DNA of 64,000 bases from an uncultured Myxococcales bacterium (lineage in GTDB: Bacteria; Myxococcota_A; UBA9042), in assembly GCA_903842345.1 (NCBI GenBank), contig CAIMLR010000002.1, positions 345,687 to 409,686 of the forward strand, given 5' to 3'. Shown piece after piece: positions 8,481 through 17,800 of the stretch. Numbering within the stretch: the stretch's first letter is position 1; each line of letters opens with the position of its first letter. A model generated the notes under the pieces. That model ran no database searches and was not told where the DNA came from. It worked only from the letters and a program-made list of their open reading frames with translations. The position numbers and the translations under genes are program-made.

Positions 8481-10151
8481 TCAGGCTTGCCAGGCGACGA
8501 CGGCCACCCGCTGCGCGAGCGCCGCCACTTCCTGATGGTACCGCGTCTCCTGACTCCGTCGCTGCACAAGTACCGGATCCGTCACCGTGAGCGGCAGCAG
8601 GCTCTGGTTGATGACCCACGCAAACGGATGGATGTCAGCCCGCGCGAGGTCGTTCTGCAGTTGCGCCGCTTCATGCACGGGGGTTGCCTCCGGCAATGTC
8701 ACCAGCAGCACCCGCGTGAATTCCGGATCGCGCAGGCGTGGCAGCAACCGCTTGACCTCCTCGGGCGCCTGACCCGCCGTCCGCAGCACTTCGCGGTGAT
8801 AGGACTCGGCCGCGTCCAGGAGCAGCAGCGTGTGGCCCGTCGGCGCCGTGTCGATGACCACGAAGCCGTCCTGTCCCTGATCGACAATCCGCGCAAAAGC
8901 CCGAAACACCGCGATTTCCTCCGTGCACGGCGATCGCAGATCTTCCTCGAGCAGCGCGCGTCCGGCCTTGTCCAGCCCGGCGCCGGCCGTCTTCAGAACC
9001 TCGTCCGTGTATGCCTGCGTCTCCACGATCGGGTCGATTCGGCTCACGCGAATCCCCGCAACCGGTTGCCCCATCGTATCGACTACGTGCGCCGCCGGGT
9101 CCGTCGTCGTCAGGTGCACCGCATGGCCCAGGCGCACGAGCCGCCGCGCGACTTCGATTACCACGCTTGTCTTGCCCACGCCGCCCTTCCCCATCGTCAG
9201 GATGACGCCATGGCCATGCGCCACGAGCTCCGGCAGCAGGGACTCCAGCGGCGCGAGCGCCACGGCCTTCGGCGGCACGAACAGCGCGCGCAGCGCGGCA
9301 ATCCCCACCAGGCCAAAGGGCAGGAGCGGCAGCTTGTGGGTCGGCTGCGTGCGCAGGCCTTCCGGCATCGCGGCCAACGCGTCCAGGCCGCGCTGTTCCA
9401 GCGCCAGAGCGATGGGATCGCGGCGATCCGTCGCCGTGAAGAGCGCGTTCAGCACGACCTCCACGTGCGTGATTCCCAGGTGCGCCAGCTCAGCGCGCGT
9501 CCGTTCGGCTTCCCGCAACGCTGTCCTCTCGGCGCGGGAGACAAGCACGAGCGCGGTCTTCTCGACGTCGATCAGCATCTTGCGCGAAGCGTCGTAGAGC
9601 GCCTGCTGCGACTGCAAGCCCGCCAGCGGTCCCAGGCAAGAGGTGCCGCCGACGTTGGCCTCCAGGAACCCCGTCCAGGCCGCGGGCAATTCGAGCAGGC
9701 GCAGCGTGTGGCCGGTCGGCGCGGTGTCAAAGATGACGTGGTCGAACTGCGCGGTCGCCGCCGGGTCGCCGAGGATCTTGGAGAACTCGTCAAAAGCCGC
9801 GATTTCAACCGTGCACGCGCCGGAGAGCTGCTCTTCCATGCTGCGAATTGCCGCGGCCGGCAGCACGCCGCGATACGGCCCCACGACTTTCTCGCGGTAC
9901 GCGAATGCCGCCGCTTCCGGGTCGATGTTGAGGGCCCACAGGTTCGGCACCGCCTTCACCGGCGTCGGCGCCGAATTCAGCGCGGTCTCCAGTACTTCAT
10001 CCAGGTTTGACGCGGGATCGGTGCTCACCAGCAGCACGCGCAGGCCTCGGTCGGCGAGCGCAATCGACGTTGCGCATGCCACGCTTGTCTTGCCCACGCC
10101 GCCTTTGCCGGTAAAAAACAGGTGACGCGGCGGATTCTTGAGCAGTTCCAT
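8481..10151 (-). CDS. arsA: ArsA-like twin-domain arsenite-stimulated ATPase
   Basis: A 556-residue protein with two homologous P-loop halves, each with GKGGVGKTS (about residues 15-23 and 321-329) and DTAPTGHTL (142-150 and 434-442). Cysteines that bind As(III)/Sb(III) in E. coli ArsA at 113, 172 and 422 have counterparts at Cys113 (GACTVEIAAF), Cys172 and Cys409 (SPCTEEIAVF), so a metalloid site looks intact. ArsA normally energises the ArsB efflux pump. No arsB, acr3, arsC or arsD is in the window, so a pump must be elsewhere, or the protein acts as a Get3-like ATPase. The ATG overlaps the arsR stop by one base (TGATG), implying translational coupling. Confidence 0.92.
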   Translation of the reverse strand: MELLKNPPRHLFFTGKGGVGKTSVACATSIALADRGLRVLLVSTDPASNLDEVLETALNSAPTPVKAVPNLWALNIDPEAAAFAYREKVVGPYRGVLPAAAIRSMEEQLSGACTVEIAAFDEFSKILGDPAATAQFDHVIFDTAPTGHTLRLLELPAAWTGFLEANVGGTSCLGPLAGLQSQQALYDASRKMLIDVEKTALVLVSRAERTALREAERTRAELAHLGITHVEVVLNALFTATDRRDPIALALEQRGLDALAAMPEGLRTQPTHKLPLLPFGLVGIAALRALFVPPKAVALAPLESLLPELVAHGHGVILTMGKGGVGKTSVVIEVARRLVRLGHAVHLTTTDPAAHVVDTMGQPVAGIRVSRIDPIVETQAYTDEVLKTAGAGLDKAGRALLEEDLRSPCTEEIAVFRAFARIVDQGQDGFVVIDTAPTGHTLLLLDAAESYHREVLRTAGQAPEEVKRLLPRLRDPEFTRVLLVTLPEATPVHEAAQLQNDLARADIHPFAWVINQSLLPLTVTDPVLVQRRSQETRYHQEVAALAQRVAVVAWQA

Positions 10152-10480
10152 CACAGACCTCCCACGAGAGCGCGCAGGCGCCGCAGCGTTCGTGGTTCCA
10201 GGCAATAGCAGATGCGCGGGCCGTCGATTTCGCCGCGGATCAGTCCGGCGTCCTTCAGGACTTTCAGGTGCTGCGAAACAGTCGACTGCGCCAGCGGTAG
10301 CTGGTCGACGATTTCGCCACACACGCAGGACACGCGGTTGCTCAGCAGGCGCAGAATTTGCACGCGCGCGGGATGGCCGAGCGCCTTGGCGAGCATGGCG
10401 AGCTCTTCTTCGGCTTCCATTCCCTCAATGGGGCGCAGGTCTGGGGTCGAATCGGACGGGGGGCAGCAACTTGTCGTCAT
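10151..10480 (-). CDS. arsR: ArsR-family metalloid-responsive repressor
   Basis: A 109-residue winged-helix regulator. The fold is seen in [23 protein letters not shown], the recognition helix [19 protein letters not shown], and the wing [14 protein letters not shown]. The CVC pair in [11 protein letters not shown] corresponds to the ELCVCDL metalloid site of ArsR proteins. The Cys pair near the N-terminus (TSCCPPS) could add ligands. It is expected to repress its own operon until As(III)/Sb(III) binds. A palindrome 11 nt upstream of the start is a good operator candidate, and arsA follows with a one-base overlap. Confidence 0.93.
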   Translation of the reverse strand: MTTSCCPPSDSTPDLRPIEGMEAEEELAMLAKALGHPARVQILRLLSNRVSCVCGEIVDQLPLAQSTVSQHLKVLKDAGLIRGEIDGPRICYCLEPRTLRRLRALVGGL

Positions 10481-10490
10481 GGCGGTTCCT

Positions 10491-10508
10491 TATCGTTGTT
10501 ACACGATA
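10491..10508. promoter_or_regulatory. Putative ArsR operator
   Basis: TATCGT-TGTTAC-ACGATA is a perfect 6-bp inverted repeat with a 6-bp centre, directly upstream of the arsR ATG (10478-10480 on the minus strand). Position and size suit a winged-helix dimer. Binding by the adjacent ArsR is inferred. Confidence 0.6.
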
Positions 10509-10677
10509 GGAGTGCGCGCGGTGGCTGTCAAGCCTGTTGCTGGATTGCTGATGCGCGGCAAATTGCGACGGTCAATTCCGAGGGATCATCGCGAGTAGAC
10601 GATGGAGCCGCGTTGCGGCGCACTTCAGCCTGTCCCGGCAGCCGCTGGAGATTGGGCGCCCAGCCTGACGCGTCCCG

Positions 10678-12015
10678 CTACGCCTGCGCCTGCTCAAACA
10701 GCGCCGCGTGCAGCGCTGGAACTGCGCGATCGACGTCGGCGTCGGCGATCACCATCGAAAAGTTGATGCTGCCGGCGGAGAAGCTGACAAGTTCGACGTT
10801 GACGTCCACGAGCGCGAGCGCCTGCAGGATCAGCGCGCCAAGTCCGCTTCGTGTCGGCAGATTTTGACCGACCACGGCGAGGATCGTGCGCCCATGGTCC
10901 AGCCGGCAGTCACCTAATTTCTGCGCCTCCACGTGCACGCGGGCGAGCGTCTCCACGTCCGCGCATGAGAGCGACACGCTGATCTCGCTCGTCGTCACCA
11001 TGTCGATCACCAGGTTGTGGCGCGTGGTGATGGCGAACAGCTCGCTCAGGAAACCCGACTGGGCAAACATCCGCGGGGAACGCACGGTCAGGATGCTCTG
11101 GTTTTCCTTGTAGGCGATGCTCGTCACGACGAGATCGCGCGCCGCCGGTTCGCGCAAAATGACAGTTCCCGGATGCTCCGGGCGGTTCGTGTTCAGCACG
11201 CGCACCGGAATATCCTTGGCCATCGCCGGCAGCAGCGTCTCGGGATGGAGCACGCGGCTGCCGAAGTAGGCCAACTCGGCGGCTTCGGCAAAGCTCATCG
11301 TCGGGATGTTGCGCGCGCCGGCCACCAAGTGCGGATCGGCGGACATCACGCCGTCCGTATCGCTCCAAATCTCCGCTTCCGCCGCATTGATTGCCGCCGC
11401 CACGAGCGTCGCTGTGAGGTCGCTGCCGTTGCGCCCGACCGTCGTGATCTCGCCCGCTGCGTTCTGCCCGACGAAGCCCGTGACGATTGGGACCACGCCC
11501 GCGGGCACGAGACGGGCGAACGCGTCGTTCATCCGGACTTCGTAGCCCTCCAGGGGGCGCGCTTGGCCAAAGTTGGAGTCGGTCACAAAGCCGAGGTCCC
11601 ACACGTCGTATGCGCGCGCGCGCAGCCCAGTGCGGGTGAAATAGTCGGCGATGACCCGCACGGCCATGCGTTCGCCAAAGCTGGTGATGTAGTCGAGGCT
11701 GCGCGGCGACAGTTCCTTGACCAGACGGACGCCGCGCAACAAGTCGCGCAATTCCGCGAAGAGCGGCGTGAGCAACGCATCGCCGCAGCCCAGATCGCGG
11801 GCGATGCCCGATTGTTTGGCGATGACGTCCGCACCCGCGTCGTCCTTGCCCGCCGCCGCGGCCTTGCCTGCGGCAATCAGCGCATTGGTGACGCCTTTGT
11901 GCGCCGAGGAGATGACGACGGGCCGCCGCGCCGCCCGACCTTGGACGATGGCGCGGACTTTGTCGATTTGCGTGCGGTCTGCGACGGAGCTTCCGCCGAA
12001 TTTCATGACGAGCAT
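10678..12015 (-). CDS. lysC: Aspartokinase (monofunctional)
   Basis: A 445-residue protein phosphorylating L-aspartate with ATP, the first step to lysine, threonine, methionine and diaminopimelate. It opens [13 protein letters not shown] (kinase KFGGSS motif), and has [24 protein letters not shown] and [14 protein letters not shown] in the kinase domain. Two C-terminal ACT domains (from about residue 300) would bind feedback-inhibiting amino acids. Length fits the longer LysC/ThrA-type kinase domain rather than the short alpha/beta class. The ATG at 12015 has GGAGAG upstream. No other lysine-pathway gene is adjacent. Confidence 0.94.
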   Translation of the reverse strand: MLVMKFGGSSVADRTQIDKVRAIVQGRAARRPVVISSAHKGVTNALIAAGKAAAAGKDDAGADVIAKQSGIARDLGCGDALLTPLFAELRDLLRGVRLVKELSPRSLDYITSFGERMAVRVIADYFTRTGLRARAYDVWDLGFVTDSNFGQARPLEGYEVRMNDAFARLVPAGVVPIVTGFVGQNAAGEITTVGRNGSDLTATLVAAAINAAEAEIWSDTDGVMSADPHLVAGARNIPTMSFAEAAELAYFGSRVLHPETLLPAMAKDIPVRVLNTNRPEHPGTVILREPAARDLVVTSIAYKENQSILTVRSPRMFAQSGFLSELFAITTRHNLVIDMVTTSEISVSLSCADVETLARVHVEAQKLGDCRLDHGRTILAVVGQNLPTRSGLGALILQALALVDVNVELVSFSAGSINFSMVIADADVDRAVPALHAALFEQAQA

Positions 12016-12110
12016 AGGTGCGCTCTCCAAAGGGGGACAACAGAGGTCCCGGCGTGCAGGGCACGGGAGTGTAACGGCGACCCGGGACGGGTCAAGTTGT
12101 GGGGACCGTG

Positions 12111-13178
12111 CTACTTTTCCCAATCCCAGAAGAAATCGGCATTGGTGACCTCCGGGGCGTCGTCCGGCGGCAACGACACAACGGGCTCCGGGTCGGCCCA
12201 TGCCAGATCCAGCGCCTCTTCCAAAGCATCCGTGGTCTCGTGCCAGAACGCATCGGTGGCGAATTGCGGCCAGGTCTGCGGAAAGATCGGATCGTGCCAG
12301 CGCGCCGCCAGCCACCCGCAGAAGTGCACGAGGCGAAGGCCGCGCAGCGGCTCGATGAGCTGCAGCGAGGCGCGATCAAAGGGCCGAAACTGCTCGTAGC
12401 TCTGCAGGAACAGCTCGCGCCGGCGCAGCGTGTCGGTATCGCGGCCGGGCAGCAGCATCCACAGATCCTGCACGGGCGGACCCATCAGCGCGTCGTCAAA
12501 GTCCAGCGCGTAGAGAATGTTATCGCGCGCAATCAGGTTGCCGAGGTGGAAATCGCCGTGAATGCGCTGCAGCGGCGCGTCGGCCATGCGCTCATCGGTC
12601 AGCGCGATCAGCGCGCGCGCCGCGGTCAGGAACTGCCGGCGCAGCGTCGCAGGCACGCGGCCTGACGCCTCGACAAACGCCAGCGGCACGCCGCCATAGG
12701 TCGTCCCGCTCAGCCGTTGCCGCGCGACAAAAGGCTTGCGCGCGCCGACGACGTGGATGCGCGCGCACAGCGCCCCGAGCCGGCTTGCCAGCGCATCGTT
12801 CACTTCTTCCGGTGCGCGACCGCCGAACCGCGGGAACAGGCAAAACCACACGACGTCCGCGCCGCCCGCGACCGAGACCTGCCGCAGCGTGCTTCCATCG
12901 GGAAACGCCAGCGCGGGCACGACCGGCACTTCATCCGCATGCAATTCCGCCAGCAGGGCGTGTTCTTCCAGAATCTGGGATTCGGTCCACCGCTGCGGCC
13001 GGTAGAACTTGGTGACAAGCCGGGTCCGCGCCTCGTCGGCAAGCTCCACTTCCATCACGCGATTTTCATAGGAATTCAGCGGCCAACAGACCGACGTGCA
13101 GCGCAGACCGGCCGCCTCAATCGCCGCCAATACCGTATCGGGCGTCAAGCCCAGGAACAGGTCAGCGGCAGACTTCAT
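12111..13178 (-). CDS. srkA: SrkA/YihE-like serine/threonine protein kinase
   Basis: A 355-residue APH/kinase-fold protein. The start at 13178 (MKSAADLFLGLTPD) follows GAGGAG at a good distance. Family landmarks are NSYENRVMEVE in the N-lobe, VTKFYRPQRW with the ATP-binding lysine, IHGDFHLGNLI (catalytic loop) and LDFDDALMGPPVQDLWML (metal-binding DFDD). SrkA in E. coli protects stressed cells by opposing toxin- and Cpx-linked death pathways. The presence of two HigBA modules and a Spy/CpxP-like gene in the window is compatible with such a role but does not show it. Confidence 0.9.
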   Translation of the reverse strand: MKSAADLFLGLTPDTVLAAIEAAGLRCTSVCWPLNSYENRVMEVELADEARTRLVTKFYRPQRWTESQILEEHALLAELHADEVPVVPALAFPDGSTLRQVSVAGGADVVWFCLFPRFGGRAPEEVNDALASRLGALCARIHVVGARKPFVARQRLSGTTYGGVPLAFVEASGRVPATLRRQFLTAARALIALTDERMADAPLQRIHGDFHLGNLIARDNILYALDFDDALMGPPVQDLWMLLPGRDTDTLRRRELFLQSYEQFRPFDRASLQLIEPLRGLRLVHFCGWLAARWHDPIFPQTWPQFATDAFWHETTDALEEALDLAWADPEPVVSLPPDDAPEVTNADFFWDWEK

Positions 13179-13229
13179 GACTGGGCGACTCCTCTCATCT
13201 CTCAGGCTTCTGCCGCGCAACAGGAGCGA

Positions 13230-14654
13230 TTACTGGACGCGCTCGATCCGGAACGTCCGGCCCTTGATGCGCAGCCCGGGTAGGCCGGCCAAGAGCTTGG
13301 TCAGCACACGCTGGGCCAGCGCGACGTAGGCGAATCGATCGTGGATCTCGATGCGGCCAATGTCCGCGGCTTTCAGGCCCGCTTCGCCGGTCAGCGCGCC
13401 GAGGATATCGCTCGCCCGGAGCTTGTCCTTGCGACCGCCGCTGATGAACAGCGTGTCCATCGCAACAGCGGTCGCTGCGGGTTCCGCCGCCTTGGGCGAG
13501 CTGCGCGTCGGCATGGGCAGTCGTTCGATGGCGCCATTTGCCGCCGACTCGCACGCTTTGAGGCGATCGGCGTCGCGCGACGTCACCAGCGAGATCGCGA
13601 GGCCAGGTGCCCCAGCGCGACCCGTCCGGCCAATCCGGTGCACGTAGATGTCCGGCTTGACGGGAAATTCGTAGTTGATGACGGCCGCCAGCCCTTCGAT
13701 GTCCAGACCGCGCGCGGCGACGTCGGTCGCCACCAGGAACCGCGTGGTCCCGTTGCGGAACTTGGCCATGACGCGATCGCGGTCGCGCTGCTCGAGATCG
13801 CCGTGCAGCGCGTCGGCTGCGAATCCCGCGTTGGCCAGCAGCGCGGCGACTTCGCGCACGGATTCCTTGAAATTGCAGAACACGAGTCCGGATGCGGGCG
13901 CATGAATGCGCAGGATCGATTCGATCGCCGCCGGCCTCTCCTCCGCCGTGATCACGTGGACAATCTGCCGGATCGCCGGTTTTTCCCCCGCCGCTTCCGC
14001 GATCGTCACGTGCGTGGGCGCCTTTTGCCAATTCCGGCTCATCGTCGCGATCGACGGCGGGAACGTCGCCGAGAAAAACAGCGTCTGCCGCTCCTTGGGT
14101 AAGGCCCGCAGGATGCGCTCCACGTCCTCCTGAAAGCCCATGTCCAGCATCCGGTCGGCCTCGTCGAGCACGGCGATCCGCACGCCGTCGACATCCAGAC
14201 CGCGATCCAGATGATGCTGCACCCGCCCCGGCGTACCGACGACGACGTGAACGCCTTCTTCCAGCGCCTTGCGCTGTGGCCCGGACGGCATCCCGCCCGC
14301 CAGGACGAGCACGCGCAGGCCCGGACGGTGGCGACCCAGCGTGCGCAACGTTGTCGCGACCTGGTTGGCCAGCTCGCGCGTTGGACACAGGACCAGCGCC
14401 TGCAGCGTTCGCCCGGCGATGTCGAGGCGATCCAGGAGTGGCAAGCCAAACGCGACCGTCTTGCCGCTGCCCGTCGCGGACTGGCCGACGAGATCGCCGC
14501 CACGCAGCAGCACGGGCAGGCTCTGGGCCTGGATGGGCGTCAGTTGGGCAAAGCCCAGTTCGCGCACGACGCGCAGGGAGGCCTCGGACAAGCCGAGCGA
14601 GGCGAGTTCCGCCGGGACCAGCGTGGGAGATTCAGTCGTCATGTCAGCTACCAT
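13230..14654 (-). CDS. dbpA: DbpA-type DEAD-box RNA helicase
   Basis: A 474-residue ATP-dependent RNA helicase. In order: Q motif FAQLTPIQAQSLP, motif I SATGSGKT, PTRELANQ, motif II DEADRMLDMGF, motif III SATFP, ATDVAARGLDIEG, and HRIGRTGRAG. The last 70 or so residues (LFISGGRKDKLRASDILGAL to RTFRIERV) match the DbpA RNA-binding domain, which targets 23S rRNA helix 92. Expected role: large ribosomal subunit assembly. Two starts are possible, ATG at 14654 and ATG at 14642 (MTTESP); neither has a strong Shine-Dalgarno. Confidence 0.94.
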   Translation of the reverse strand: MVADMTTESPTLVPAELASLGLSEASLRVVRELGFAQLTPIQAQSLPVLLRGGDLVGQSATGSGKTVAFGLPLLDRLDIAGRTLQALVLCPTRELANQVATTLRTLGRHRPGLRVLVLAGGMPSGPQRKALEEGVHVVVGTPGRVQHHLDRGLDVDGVRIAVLDEADRMLDMGFQEDVERILRALPKERQTLFFSATFPPSIATMSRNWQKAPTHVTIAEAAGEKPAIRQIVHVITAEERPAAIESILRIHAPASGLVFCNFKESVREVAALLANAGFAADALHGDLEQRDRDRVMAKFRNGTTRFLVATDVAARGLDIEGLAAVINYEFPVKPDIYVHRIGRTGRAGAPGLAISLVTSRDADRLKACESAANGAIERLPMPTRSSPKAAEPAATAVAMDTLFISGGRKDKLRASDILGALTGEAGLKAADIGRIEIHDRFAYVALAQRVLTKLLAGLPGLRIKGRTFRIERVQ

Positions 14655-14805
14655 CGGGTGCGCAGGCCTACCGATGCGGAGGCGATGGCGGTCAGTCTAG
14701 CACGGATGCGGCGCGAGGATGACGCTGTCGCATACCGGGGACGCCGCCATGCGCACGCCTTGGACCGCCGCAAGGTGGGGCGGACGGTCCAAAGCGGCGT
14801 TCAGA

Positions 14806-17800
14806 CTACAGATGCGGGGCGACTGTGACGCCGCGGTACGTGTAGTTGGTTGTGTACGTCGGAATCGTGATCGCGGCCGGAGTGGTCTGCGTCGCGCCGC
14901 TGTCCGTCATCTTGTACAGCCACGTGGAGCTGCTCGAGCCAGTCGCCGCCGTCACCACGAGCTGGACGTCCGTGCCGTCTGACCACGCTGCGACGCCACG
15001 TGCGCCGGTCGTGAGCGGCACGGCCCATGCGCCTGCGCCGGTCGTCGGACTCTTGGTCCACGTGCCGGCGTTCAGGACCCAGCGCGTCACGCCGCCGGTG
15101 GTCGCCGTGGCATCCGCGACGTACATCACCGTTGCGTTGCCCAGCTTGGGATGCTGCGCGACGAACGCCATCGCGTGCGAGGCCTCCGTTGTCGCGATTG
15201 CAGCGAGGGTCGTCGCCGTGCCGCCCGTTGTCGTGCGCATTCCGCCGCTCACGGAGAAGACGTTGCGGTTGGAGCTCGTGGCGCCGATCGCATAGAGCTG
15301 GCTGTTGAAGATCTGCACGCCGCGCGTCATGTTCGGGCTGGTCATGATGTTGACGACGGTCGTCGCGGTCAGCGTCGCGAGGTAGTAGATGCCGACGGAC
15401 GGGTTGGAGCCGGCGTTGCCGATCCAGAATTGCGTGCCGTCATCTGAAGCCACGGACGACATCAGGCCGCCGCTGCTGCTGAACACGCCCGAATAGGTCG
15501 GCGTCGCGTCGCTGGGGCCCAGCCGGCCGACGAGCTTGGACGAGCTGTCTTGCAGCGACGTGCCCGACTGCAGGCTGTAGCCGGCGAGCACGGCGTACTT
15601 GCCGTTGTTGGACCGGCTGATGCCGCCCTCGTTGGCGGAGCTGCCGGTGATCGTCAAGTGCGGCGTGGCGCTGGTGGCTGCGAACGCCGTGGCGCCGCCG
15701 CTGGTGCCGTTGAGAAAGTATTTGACGATGCTGACCGCCGCGGTGTTGCCTGAGTTGCCGGCGATTTGCGTGTACCAGAAGGCCTGCGTGCAGGACGTCG
15801 CGAGCGCGCCGCCGTCGCAGACACCATCGGTCGCCCCTGTGCTCGCGGTGCACGTCGTGTAAGCGACCTGCGTCGCGCCGGCCGCGCAGCTGCCCGAGCC
15901 ATCGCACTTGTCCGCGCCGGCAACGCCCGTGCAACTCACACCGTCGCTGCAAGTCGTCGTGGCGGCAGCGAATTCGGTGCCGCACGTGTGGCTGCTCGCG
16001 CCCGTCGATGTGCAGGTTGGCGTGTTGCACGCGTTGCCGGTCCCGCAGTCGGCAGGCAGGGAGCTCGTCGGCGCGCCGCACACGCCGCCCGCCGAGCACG
16101 TTTCCCCGGTTGTGCAGCCGTTGCTGTCGTTGCACGCCGTGCCCGCGGGCTTCGCTTGGCCGTTCAGGCAGGCGCCCGTGGCGGTGTCACAGACGCCCGC
16201 GTCGTGGCACGCGTCGCCCGTGAGGCACACCACTGGATTGCTGCCGGTGCACGTGCCGTTTTCGCAGGTATCGGTCTGCGTGCAGGCGTTGCCGTCGGCG
16301 CAAGCGGTGCCGTTGGGCTTGGCCGCGCCGACGCCGCACTGCCCGGACGCCGGATTGCACGTGCCGCCGTCATGGCACGCGTCGCCGCTGCAGATGACCG
16401 GGTTGGCACCCGTGCACGCGCCGTTCTCGCAGGTGTCGGTCTGCGTGCATGCGTTGCCATCCGAGCACCCGGTGCCGTTGGTCTTGGCGACGCTCGCGCT
16501 GCAAATGCCCGTGCTGGAGTCGCATGTGCCCGGGTCATGGCAGGCATCGCTGGCCACGCAAAGGACGGGGTTGGCGCCCGCGCACGTGCCGTTTGTGCAC
16601 GCGTCCGTCTGGGTGCATGCGTTGCCGTCGTTGCAGGTCGAGCCGTTGTTCTTGACCGGGTTGCTGCACGTGCCCGAGCTCGTGTCGCACTGTCCGGCGT
16701 TGTGGCACTGGTCCAGCGCGCTGCACACGACCGGAACTGCGCCTGTGCAGATGCCCGATTGGCAGGTGTCGCTCAGCGTACAGGCGTTGCCGTCGCTGCA
16801 TGCCGCGCCGTTGGCCAGGATCGGATTGCTGCAGACGCCGCTGCCCGGGTCGCAGAGACCCGCCGTGTGGCACGCGTCGCTCGCCGCGCAGAGGGTCGCT
16901 GTGCCCGCTGCGCACGCACCGCCCTGGCACGTGTCGCCGTTGGTGCAGAGGTCGCCGTCACTGCAGGCGGTGCCGTTCGCCGCGGCGGGATTGCTGCACG
17001 CGCCGGTGCTGGCGTCGCACACGCCCGCGACGTGGCAGCCGTCACTCGCGGCGCACGTTATCGCCGTGCCGCCGCAACTGCCGCCCGTGCAGACATCGCC
17101 GCTGGTGCAGAGCGCGCCGTCGTTGCACGCCGTGCCGTTGGCCTTCGCCGGATTGCTGCACGTTCCCGTGGCGACGTCGCACGTGCCGGCGTCGTGGCAC
17201 TGATCCGCCGCCGCGCACACCACGGGATTGCTGCCGTTGCACGCGCCGGCTTGGCACGTATCGCTCTGGGTGCAGGCGTTGCCGTCGTTGCAGGCGGTGT
17301 CATCGGCTTTGACCGGCTGGGAGCAAGTCCCGGCGGTCGGGTCGCAGACGCCAGCCACGTGGCACTGGTCCTGCGCCGCGCACACGACGGGCGCGCCCGC
17401 CTGGCAGCCGCCGCCGCTGCAGGCGTCGTTCTGCGTGCACGCGTTGCCATCGGAGCACGGCAGCGTGTTGTTGCTGTGCGCGCAGCCGTTGGCGTCGCAG
17501 CTGTCCGTCGTGCAGGCGTTGTTGTCGTCGCAGTTGAGCGTCGCCGTGCCGGTGCACGCGCCTGCGACGCACTTGTCGTTCAACGTGCACGGGCTGCCGT
17601 CGCTGCACACCGCGCCTTCATTGGCCGAGGTGTACTTGCAGCCCACGCCGGTCAGGCACGCGTCATTGGTGCAGACGTTGTTGTCATCGCACGGCGTCAG
17701 GCTGCCGATGCACACGCCGTTGCTGCACGTGTCGCTCGTCGTGCACGTGTTGTTGTCGCTGCAGCTGCCAACGCTGAGCGGCGTGAACACGCAGCCCGTG

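Noticed and set aside
6522..10010. Long plus-strand frames opposite the GMC fusion and arsA (6,522-8,105; 8,265-10,010)
   Set aside because: No family signatures, and both overlap proteins with complete motif sets on the minus strand.
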